A stretch of 64,000 nt of DNA from the NCBI GenBank assembly GCA_964036275.1, contig OZ038433.1:7605048-7669047 (forward strand), written 5' to 3'. Each line of letters begins with the position of its first letter. Position 1 is the stretch's first letter. Shown here piece by piece: positions 46,501 to 53,990 of the stretch. Position numbers and translations under genes: made by a program. The notes under the pieces were generated by a model. It was not told the DNA's origin and made no database searches. It saw nothing but the letters and a program-made list of their open reading frames with translations. The DNA comes from Litoditis marina. Its lineage: Eukaryota; Nematoda; Chromadorea; Rhabditida; Rhabditidae.

Positions 46501-49148
46501 AAGAAGTAAATTCGAAAATCGATAATTGTGATAAAACTAAAGTAAAAGTAGTGAAATTACTCGGGTTACAATGGGATACTGAACAGGATTCGCTATCAAT
46601 AAGTATCAAGGAACCCTCATGGAAGGATGGAAAAATCACGAAACGGGGTATTTTGAAAGTGGTAGCAGGAATATTCGATCCATTAGGAATATTATCTCCT
46701 TTAGTCATATCCGCAAAAATGTTTATCCAATACCTGTGGATAAACAAATATGATTGGGACCAGGAACTCACACCTGAAGACCAAGAAAAATGGTCAATAA
46801 TCGAAAAATCAATAGAGTGGAACCCAATGACATTTGATAGACGAATTAGTAAAGAAATTGACGCCGAATATGAATTATTAGTATTCGCAGATTCCAGCGA
46901 AAGGGCATATGCCGCATGTGTTTATTTACTGGAAAAAACGTCGAGCGGGAACAAATGTAGCCTAGTCATGGGAAAGGCAAGAGTAACACCCCAAAAAGAG
47001 GTGTCCATGCCTAGATTGGAAATGATCGCAGCCTTCATTGCATTAAAACTCGTGAAATTCGTGAAAAAGGAAATAGATCTACCAATAAGGAAGATCCATG
47101 TGTTTTCAGACTCGAAAATCGTGTTATATTGGATCCATTCGGACAAACGATTGAAAACTTTCATTGATAACAAAGTTAAATATATTCGAAATTGTGTAAA
47201 CGAATTATATTCAGAAAACATCGATGTGAAGTTCCACTACATTCGTTCGGCGGACAACCCAGCGGATTGCGGGACACGAGGCCTGGACAGACAACAACTC
47301 GAGAATCACAAATGGTGGAATGGTCCGAAATGGATAATCGAACACGAGGATTGCTGGGAAACACAAACAGACAAGTTTAACGCTCCGCTAGACTCAGATT
47401 CAGTAGACATAATGATGGAAGAATGCATCACACTAGAAACACTAGTCGAAGGTGAATTTAAATCGGTACTACCTTTTGCATGTACAAATAGATACTCTAA
47501 ATTACGTCGGATAATAGCGATCATAGGAAAATTCGTGAAACGGCGAATATATTCACGATTAAAATCGATAAAAATGAGGGAATGTTTTGAATCAAAATTG
47601 AAAATAATATCGCAATTATCTGACGGAAATGAGATTGAAGGTAAGGACATAGCAGAAATCGAGAAATTACTAATAGGTCAGCACTACAAAGAGTCGCAAA
47701 GTAAAGTAAACGATTTTGAGAGAAAAATGAACACAAAAATCGATAACGACGGATTAATTCGGTGCATAGGTCGATTACAAAACGCGCAAGTAGAAAATCA
47801 CGCAATTCATCCGGTTTTATTGATTCGAGGACATAAATTGACTAGATTAATAATCACATTCGTGCACGAAAATTCGAGACATTGTGGAAAAGAACACACG
47901 TTGGCAGCATTAAGAAGACATTTCTGGATACCGCAAGGTAGACAGGAAGTTAAGAATGTGTTAGCAAAATGCGTTTCGTGTAATAGATTCAATAGTCGTT
48001 CATTTAGATATCCGCCGATGAAGGCACTTCCAGCGTCCAGGGTGTCGATATCCAAACCATTCGCAAACGTCGGGGTCGATTATTTTGGACCTATCAGCGG
48101 AAGAAAACGGCAACAGGGATCAAGCACAATCGAAAAGGTATGGGTTATGCTAGTTACGTGTATGGCAACTCGAGCAATTCATTTAGAACTGGTAGAGGAC
48201 AACTCGACCAAAGAATTTATACTAGCATTTAGAAGATTCATGGCGCGAAGAGGAATACCAGAACAGGTGACCTCAGATAACGCACCGACCTTCAAATTAG
48301 GGTCGGAAATACTAAATAATTCGATAAACTCGGTGAATAGCTCGGAGATAAAAAATTTCGGGAAAGAAATTAAGATTAGCTGGAAATTCATAACTCCTCT
48401 TTCTCCGTGGCAAGGAGGATTCTATGAGCGATTAGTGGGTTCAGTAAAATCCTGTCTGAAAAAATCGGTAAAAAACGAAATTCTGGAAATTCGGGCATTA
48501 GAAACCGTACTGATTGAGATAGAGTCCATTTTAAATTCGAGACCACTGACACACGTGTCTACGGATATAAGTGATCAGCAGGTGTTAAGGCCAATCGATT
48601 TTATTTCGCCGAAAACGCAAATAACATATTCATCACCATATTTTGCAGAGTTCGAAAAGAAAGATCCAAACTTTCAAGTGAATAACAAAATAGAAACTCG
48701 AGAAAGCGCAGAACGCTTATTTCAAGCAACTCAAAAGCGATTAGAAAATTTCTGGAACAAATGGCAGTCACTATATCTTTTGAACCTAAGAGAAAGCCAT
48801 AAACAGCGAATAGAAAATAAGGCTTATTGTGCAGCTCCACATCCGGTAACGGGAGAAATCGTACTAGTTAAAGACGACATGTTACCTAGAAATCGATGGC
48901 CGTTGGCAAAAATTGAGGAAATACATACAAGCGATGATGGGGAAATTCGTACTGTAACTGTGAAAAACAGTAAAGGGCATAAAATAAATCGGTCAATTAA
49001 TCATATATTTCCTTTAGAAGTCTACAGCCAGAAAGAAGAGGAAAATCGGGACCAGCCTAAGAACACGACGACCTCGATCCCTATCAAGGAACGGCCTACC
49101 CGGCAGAGACAAAGACCGATTCGGTTTCGAAAAGAAATCGATAACTAG
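43458..49148 (+). CDS. BEL/Pao Gag-Pol polyprotein
   Basis: 1896 residues without a stop or frameshift. In order (rough residues): a Gag region with the DUF1759-type core (PELKLPEFSGD at ~138); three cysteine knuckles (CTYCKLTGHNSEDC ~349, CYKCLNDNHSYKEC ~380, CRICDRNTHHTSIC ~400); an Arg/Ser-rich basic stretch (~410-485); an aspartic protease with LLDSGS (~562); reverse transcriptase with SDVEKAFH (~894) and YVDN (~974) where YVDD is usual; RNase H (FADSSERAYA ~1143); integrase with an HHCC-like zinc finger (~1468), core aspartates in VGVDYFGP and TSDNAPTF and the glutamate in GGFYERLVGS; then a C-terminal DUF5641-like domain (KDDMLPRNRWPLAKI). It copies and integrates the element. No envelope follows. 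Start ATG chosen because it is the first in frame. Confidence 0.95.
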   Translation: MPTWGSVKGGLTRKITESRTLRDKIKVDLDSGHFDSVVNNVALSQIDSYLDAIEFRVHRIEEQKTLVHGYCIEIEDTATRKAAERDIEQSITNSECEEILTDLDNFILALRSERRRLANNSIVVPQPQVQQNTRVRIPELKLPEFSGDHTEYEEFWNVFEASINSNQCLSNLEKLITLKSLLKGPAEVILKGIALDGTMYQKAVDLFQKRFANAVTTRASILKKLEKTPNSNSDCKELRKTYDLLVAYMTMLEGHDANAAKSGVTVELIKKKFPLKIRQNLARAEHKATNSWTCKELFEALDEIIVEEEIVGGVDVSDSETEKVSSSFYTSEREQYKDHRRREESRRPCTYCKLTGHNSEDCKKVSSLDVRKYILHTEKRCYKCLNDNHSYKECKSEYKCRICDRNTHHTSICFKNKISDEKERGRSRNKDNYSDKNRDYSRDSYSKNRNRSGSRNSRDGRNHDKYRDRSRSRENSSSHRSRSNSNTRNGSQSKSPSRSVQFNAQAETRTNVAIEALGTKVEKKDTHIYSVESKSKIQLMTVCAEVYNTVKNRYQPVTILLDSGSQKSFVSRSLKESLGVSTIRSESLTVIGFGDNKSRSISDIVNIRIGKEGRKIIDITANTQEKITGRFVTAEIEKEDQIEMRKRRIIWNGGKSERLVTADILIGIDYFWKIIDSEKAQFKLPSGLFATPTIFGYIVSGAKDLVDSEKTYLVNHVQLDESTKFWDLETIGIFDDPSIERDRVEREEIIDNFNKSVITENGQLFVKFPWNGNESKLANNYAIAYKRLESQSRNLRKNSAIWEGYNKIFETQLEANIIEKVESEDKSKFVEYYIPHQVVVKPDSITTKVRIVYDASSHMRGELSLNDCVHQGPTILPNLCGVLIRARKYPILLISDVEKAFHQVHLQNSERDATRFLWLKNSKIGLTNDNVQVFRFTRVPFGISSSPFLLAMAILYSLSKNVDSKNGEDIKRNLYVDNVVLGGNNVEETVGKYKSSKSIFLDMRMNLREYISNSEEVNSKIDNCDKTKVKVVKLLGLQWDTEQDSLSISIKEPSWKDGKITKRGILKVVAGIFDPLGILSPLVISAKMFIQYLWINKYDWDQELTPEDQEKWSIIEKSIEWNPMTFDRRISKEIDAEYELLVFADSSERAYAACVYLLEKTSSGNKCSLVMGKARVTPQKEVSMPRLEMIAAFIALKLVKFVKKEIDLPIRKIHVFSDSKIVLYWIHSDKRLKTFIDNKVKYIRNCVNELYSENIDVKFHYIRSADNPADCGTRGLDRQQLENHKWWNGPKWIIEHEDCWETQTDKFNAPLDSDSVDIMMEECITLETLVEGEFKSVLPFACTNRYSKLRRIIAIIGKFVKRRIYSRLKSIKMRECFESKLKIISQLSDGNEIEGKDIAEIEKLLIGQHYKESQSKVNDFERKMNTKIDNDGLIRCIGRLQNAQVENHAIHPVLLIRGHKLTRLIITFVHENSRHCGKEHTLAALRRHFWIPQGRQEVKNVLAKCVSCNRFNSRSFRYPPMKALPASRVSISKPFANVGVDYFGPISGRKRQQGSSTIEKVWVMLVTCMATRAIHLELVEDNSTKEFILAFRRFMARRGIPEQVTSDNAPTFKLGSEILNNSINSVNSSEIKNFGKEIKISWKFITPLSPWQGGFYERLVGSVKSCLKKSVKNEILEIRALETVLIEIESILNSRPLTHVSTDISDQQVLRPIDFISPKTQITYSSPYFAEFEKKDPNFQVNNKIETRESAERLFQATQKRLENFWNKWQSLYLLNLRESHKQRIENKAYCAAPHPVTGEIVLVKDDMLPRNRWPLAKIEEIHTSDDGEIRTVTVKNSKGHKINRSINHIFPLEVYSQKEEENRDQPKNTTTSIPIKERPTRQRQRPIRFRKEIDN

Positions 49149-49609
49149 AAAATCGAACCTTGCAAACTAGTCGATAACTCGTGAAAAGAAAAAGAAATTC
49201 GAATAGTTCATAAAGAACAAAGAATCGAAAACGTAAAAGATGGGAAACTCACAACTATTCTCGGAAAAAATTATATCGAAAGTGTTATGTTATGTTTAAA
49301 AATTCGTCAAAGCGTTATGTTTCAAAATGTCATATTCGTCAATTACTATCAGTATTGTTGTAAATAACGAGAGTTATATCTTCAAATATGTCATGTATAT
49401 CTATCGCGAACTATATCCTTTTTATGCATAATTCTATGTCTATCCCATTCAATATCGTTCTATGTCTATCCCATTCAATATCGTCCTGATTATTTCGTAA
49501 TTATTCGATGTTAGACGGTGGCTGGAGAATTTCTCGATTCTAACCAGATAGAAACACCGTCAAAAAGGGACTTGGCTAATAATCGAACTTACAGGTAATC
49601 CGGTGAAAA
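49149..49609 (+). other. Spacer between element ORFs, with splice acceptor
   Basis: Includes a 27-bp direct repeat (TTCTATGTCTATCCCATTCA, at 49432 and 49459) and, 16 bases before the second ORF, an acceptor-like AATCGAACTTACAG (ends 49594). With the donor-like site at 43122 this suggests a spliced subgenomic RNA. Confidence 0.5.
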
Positions 49610-51136
49610 ATGGATAACATCGACAGACAACGTGAGGATGAGCTACTCGGGCCCGACCAGCCCATCGCAGGAGAAGAGGAAGAAACTGTGCAAGCACAAG
49701 AGATCGAAGAAAACGTCGTAGCAGAAGAGCCGATGGAAGAAATGGAGGTAGAATTCGATTTCGAGCTAGGAGGACTATTTGACGATATTAACGAATCGAT
49801 TATCGAAGAAAATAGCGAAAATGAGTCGAAAAATTCGGGCGAATTCAAAAGGAATAAGCCGGTTAGTAAGGGGGAAGGTACTAGCAAAGGCGCAGTAAAA
49901 AAGACGCTAGAGCGAAATTCGTACGACCCAAAATATATGACCGTGGGAAAATACCTTCCAATCATCGAAAATAAAATTCGGGTATCAGAAAAAACGGAAG
50001 TAGATAGGAAGTTGGAAGAAGTTAAAAATCGGGTGATTGAAACAAAAAAGAATAATTCGCAATTACAGAAAGAGTCGAAGAAGAAGTCGGTGGAGGACCT
50101 CGAAGCGACACTGAACACGGCGCTGATGGCTATAGAAGAACAAGCGGTGAGAGCTAATGATAGAATCGCTTCATATAACTCACTATTCGAAGATCTGAAA
50201 ATAATAGATAAAGATACGTTGGTAGATATTTCGGATGTATTGAAAAAATCGATAGACGAAGCCTTAGAGGCAATGGATATCACAAAGAATTCGGAACTGA
50301 TGAGACATTATTATTCATCGAAACGTAATCGGAAAAATAAGAGAAAGGGAGAAGACGAGAAAGAGAAAATAATCGAGTGTTCAATCGGAATATTGCAGGA
50401 TCACATTCGACTAACTGCAGACCACATGCAAGCAATCCAGATCCGCATTCAGGAACTCGAGAAACAAGTGGAGGAAATTTCGCAGGTAAACAACTCAGTT
50501 CAGTCTACGTCAACAAATTCGATGAACAGTTATAGTCATAGTTCATTTCCGCAGCTTGGCTGTCACGGAGAGGAAGGGAGTAATAATAATACGTCAAAGG
50601 TAAATACGAGAAGGTGGGAAAAGCTACCTGAAAACGTCGGCCATAAATCGTATTACAAAGAATCGTTCCAGAAACGCCACGGAACGGCTGAGGAAGGCGG
50701 CTCTCCACCCAAACGGCAGAATTGTCAGAGGGAGGTAGTGCCAGCCCCCCAGTTGTTCGCTCGTCCGGTGCAGGCCGAGAGAGTTCAACCTGCGAGAGAA
50801 CAAGTCGAAGAAGTTGAAGAACGACCTCAACAAGCGGTGCATAATCGTCCGAACATTCGTCCGAACAACGTCGATCAACAAGCAGCCGCAGCAAACCGTC
50901 GCAGACTCGAAGAGGAAGTCGGAGCCGTTCGTTGTCTCTACTGTCACGGGTCTCACTGGAGTGCAATGTGCCGTAATGTTCAAAATTACGATGACCGGGA
51001 GGACATAGTTCGTGTGATGGGACGTTGTCGTATATGTCTCAAACGCCATCTGGGAATCTGCCGATCAAACCACAGATGCAGGGAATGCGGGAGTGTGGAT
51101 CATCACCAGTCGCTGTGCCGCCCCCTCAACCAGTGA
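49610..51136 (+). CDS. Second ORF of the element: acidic, zinc-knuckle protein
   Basis: 508 residues downstream of pol, where some LTR elements carry env. The N-terminal ~75 residues are very acidic; the middle is charged and probably coiled coil (~125-300); ~330-430 is Pro/Gln/Arg-rich. The C-terminus has a Gag-like cysteine cluster: CLYCHGSHWSAMC (~442), CRICLKRHLGIC (~475), CRECGSVDHHQSLC (~491). No signal peptide or membrane segment is seen, so it is not an envelope protein. The cluster is of the same type as the Gag knuckles in the first ORF, suggesting a nucleic-acid-binding accessory protein or a Gag duplicate. The function is unknown. It is intact in a recent insertion, implying it is under selection. 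Confidence 0.85.
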   Translation: MDNIDRQREDELLGPDQPIAGEEEETVQAQEIEENVVAEEPMEEMEVEFDFELGGLFDDINESIIEENSENESKNSGEFKRNKPVSKGEGTSKGAVKKTLERNSYDPKYMTVGKYLPIIENKIRVSEKTEVDRKLEEVKNRVIETKKNNSQLQKESKKKSVEDLEATLNTALMAIEEQAVRANDRIASYNSLFEDLKIIDKDTLVDISDVLKKSIDEALEAMDITKNSELMRHYYSSKRNRKNKRKGEDEKEKIIECSIGILQDHIRLTADHMQAIQIRIQELEKQVEEISQVNNSVQSTSTNSMNSYSHSSFPQLGCHGEEGSNNNTSKVNTRRWEKLPENVGHKSYYKESFQKRHGTAEEGGSPPKRQNCQREVVPAPQLFARPVQAERVQPAREQVEEVEERPQQAVHNRPNIRPNNVDQQAAAANRRRLEEEVGAVRCLYCHGSHWSAMCRNVQNYDDREDIVRVMGRCRICLKRHLGICRSNHRCRECGSVDHHQSLCRPLNQ

Positions 51137-51254
51137 ATATCCATTTCATTCTGTTACGGTTTACGTTGTTATTGTTTACCTTTGTTTCATGTTTAAGACG
51201 GGGACAAATTCGGTAGTAGTTATGTGATGTAAAATTCGTGTTTTCCGGCGGGAA

Positions 51255-51692
51255 TCTCGCCAGCGAGACCATTTCTCACTAATAATTGTCACTGCCCAAG
51301 AGATCGGGCCGGTCCAATCAATGACCAGAGAACGGGGCTCCGCCCACTTCTCGCCAACCAGCATTAGCTGGATAGTCGAAAGGTCACTCTTGAATATAAA
51401 CTCGTAGAGAATGGTCGCTAGCGATAACGCTTAAATATCGTTCTTACAAACTCGTACTACTTACTTACAATCGCCTCCCCGTTCAATCTATGTTGTTATG
51501 TTTCCATGTTATAAGATACACAGTATAAATCAATGTGTTCTATATTGTTCTGTGGTAACTATACGTTCAATCGTATCATACTTGCATAGCTATTGAACTC
51601 GGGTACACGTTAAACTACACGAAAGAGTATAGACGGGAAAAGACGTGGCAATAGGTAATTTATAAGTAGACTCTCCCACTGGAGTCGAAACA
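51255..51692 (+). repeat. Right LTR
   Basis: 438 bp, same sequence as 42116-42553 by eye. Preceded by the purine run GGCGGGAA and followed by TSD TGAAA. Confidence 0.9.
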
Positions 51693-52457
51693 TGAAACCA
51701 ATATCTTCGTGGTGGACACTCGACCTTTCCGACACATGCGACGCTAACGTAGATGCCACCGCTACGGGCTACGCGCAAGGGTATTGTCACTTTTACTCCT
51801 CCATTTCCATTATGCGCAGTGATCTCAGTGAAAAATAAATCGATTCCTCGATTGAAAACGACACAAACGCGGAATTTCAAAGGATCAATCGATATGATTA
51901 TCAACTGCTATGCTGGGTTGAAGACAATTTTGGCTATCATGGTACAACCATGGCTGACATTCTGCGAACGATTTTCACTTTTTCACAATTTGTCTCCTGA
52001 TATAGGAAACATAATTTCACTTTTTGGAATTAAATTAAATTTCGTGACTCCCGAAATGTGGGAAAAGAAGTGGAGCGTACTAACATTAAACTACTGGGAT
52101 TAAATCTCTCCGTTTGTCCAAAAGACAGAACAGAGTTGAGCAGAAAATGAGTGACGATAAAATACGCCCTGCAACAAAACGGTTGTAAAAACACGACACA
52201 AAAACCATAGAAGAAAAGAGCATAGGAACGCATGGGATGAAAATAAGTGTGGGGAAAGTCTGCAATTGTGAAATGAAGAATTTCTAGTGATATATTGGGC
52301 AAAAGAGTGACGAAATACGGCCAGGGATGATGATAAACTTTGGAGTACGTCAAATCGAGAAATTTCGTACCCGCGACGTCGCGCGCGGCGGATTCAAACT
52401 GGCGCGCCGCGGGGTACTGTGGATTTGTAGCACGTTTACAAGTTGGTCCTGTTGGTT

Positions 52458-52909
52458 TACGGACAAATCCCCCCCCGCCGCGTTGCGGTCGGACAATTCC
52501 CCCCTCTGCGCGGACAACTCCCCCCTCTAATTTTTCTCTAAAAATCTGGCTGTTTATCGAAAATGCTTTGAATTTGATTACATTCCGACTCATCCTGTTA
52601 GTAAGCATGTATATGAAGATTTTCAACGCCAACACTTCACATTTATCTTTAAATTGAGGTTAAAAACTTACGTTATTCAGTGGATTTCGGGTAATGACTG
52701 TTTTATGTCATTTTTCGGCTATTAATAATGACTACATTAGTTACGCGAATGCTTGTCATCTTATAGAGCTTTTATGAACTATATCTTCTTGAATAAGATA
52801 AGTTTACTTCAAAAAATAACCATAACTAGTCTAAAATAGTTTGAGGGGGGAGTTGTCCGAGAGAGGGGGGAATTGTCCGACCGCGACGCGGGGGGGATTT
52901 GTCGCGTAA
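52458..52909. mobile_element. Palindromic element of GGACAAnTCCCCC motifs
   Basis: Each end holds three GGACAA(A/T/C)TCCCCCC motifs, inverted relative to the other end, with CGTTGCGGTC / GACCGCGACGCG between. The 300-bp centre is AT-rich and non-coding. Confidence 0.75.
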
Positions 52910-53025
52910 TCGGTCCTGTTTCATTATTTCGGTAGACTATTTTCGAGAAGTGAGTGGCCCACGTGCGTGGGTCCACTGCTACTCAAGGGGGATTTTCAAA
53001 GAGCAGTAAACTATACGAAATTTAG

Positions 53026-53337
53026 GCCAATTCACTGGAGAACCGAGTGCTTCCCGAACCAAACCGCGAACCGGTCACTGGAGAACCGAACCGAACCGAC
53101 CGAACCGCCATTCGGAACCGACCGGTTCCCCAGTGAATGCTTCCAACCGAACCGGGATCCACTTATTTTACCTGTCTACGACTTGCTCGTTTAATTCATG
53201 ATCAATGTCGGTTCGGTTCGAAGCATTCACTGGAGAACCGGTCGGTTCAAAAGTCGGTTCGGTTCAGTTGGTTCGGTTCTCCAGTGACCGGTTCGCGGTT
53301 TGGTTCGGGAAGGACCCGGTTCTCCAGTGAATTCGCC
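53026..53337. mobile_element. Palindromic element with 10-bp target duplication
   Basis: 312-bp imperfect palindrome with arms built from CACTGGAGAACCG and CGAACC/GGTTCG repeats, ends GCCAATTCACTGGAGAACC and inverted. It is flanked by direct repeats CGAAATTTAG at 53016-53025 and 53338-53347. A 9-10 bp duplication suits a Mutator-like transposase. Confidence 0.8.
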
Positions 53338-53940
53338 CGAAATTTAGCTTATTATTAGTCTGAACTGCTCTTTTTGTTGTTCTGAAAACGGTAGAATTTT
53401 CTCTGAACGAACGGGGATAACGCGGAGTAAATATTGGGGAAATTCCGAAAAGAAGAGAAAACTTTGGAGATCCGTTGTATGAAGAAACGAACAGAACCGG
53501 TAGCTCGATCTATCATATTTGTTATTTATCCGATAAGAGCGGAAAACTATTGTTTAAAATCTGATGCATTCACTGATTCCGTCTCAATATAAATGTGAAA
53601 CTTTCGATCAGACAAAACATGATAATTAATATTTCTATATGTGGATATTTTAAACTTTTTACAATACGAAAAAAACGTCTGTAAAACTACTTTTCCATGA
53701 CAGAATGTGGTCTTATCTTTTCAAACTTCAACAATACGAGAAAAACGTTGATAACTGATCTTTCAGGAGAAACAAATATCTGAATGGTCAAACTAAATTC
53801 TGAAATGTAATACGTATCAGTTTTTTAATATTAGTTTTGCTAGCGCTGCATTCTTGCCGACGAATTATGTTTTGTTTTTGTGTGGTAATGGTTCGAAAAT
53901 AAATCCCCGTTGTTTCAAGTGATGTGTATTGAACGTATCC

Positions 53941-53990
53941 ATGTCGTCGGATTCATCGGGAGAACTGGGATTTTGTCACAAATGCCATAG
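53941..53990 (+). CDS. Short first exon with a CxxC motif, gene unresolved
   Basis: ATG followed by 16 codons and two bases before a strong donor (CATAG-gtaagtct): MSSDSSGELGFCHKCHR. The FCHKC start recalls N-terminal zinc ribbons of RNF115/RNF126-type RING ligases, but the second cysteine pair, expected in the next exon, was not found. One acceptor at 54120 gives an open but uncharacteristic continuation. Treat the gene identity as unknown. Confidence 0.35.

Larger units (their letters stand above)
42116..51692 (+). mobile_element. BEL/Pao LTR retrotransposon
   Basis: 9577 bp bounded by 438-bp LTRs in which I can find no difference, with a 5-bp TSD (TGAAA). Inside, in order: a primer-binding site directly after the left LTR, a long leader, a single gag-pol ORF, a second ORF with zinc-knuckle-like cysteines, and a purine run (GGCGGGAA) at the right LTR edge. 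The order protease, reverse transcriptase, RNase H, integrase fits BEL/Pao. Identical LTRs and an intact long ORF mean a very recent insertion. It is antisense to UBA1 and begins 57 bp upstream of that gene's first known acceptor. Confidence 0.95.
51693..53940. other. Repeat-rich interval upstream of UBA1 and the element
   Basis: The first 200 bases continue the pre-insertion UBA1 upstream DNA; a possible minus-strand UTR exon end (GTCGGAAAG-gtcgag) is near 51737. A plus-strand ORF of 116 codons (51753-52103) has no support. Two palindromic elements follow (52458 and 53026). Confidence 0.4.

Noticed and set aside
46169..46771. 200-codon minus-strand ORF
   Set aside because: Antisense shadow of the reverse transcriptase region; no independent features.
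49576..50283. 235-codon minus-strand ORF, Ser/Phe-rich
   Set aside because: Antisense of the acidic, Glu-rich part of the second element ORF; composition is what such a shadow gives.
49610..51136. Envelope gene
   Set aside because: Position suits env, but there is no signal peptide, fusion-peptide-like or transmembrane segment, and the cysteines form zinc knuckles.
52340..52657. 105-codon plus-strand ORF
   Set aside because: Lies in the GGACAAnTCCCCC inverted element; Pro-rich text comes from the C-runs.
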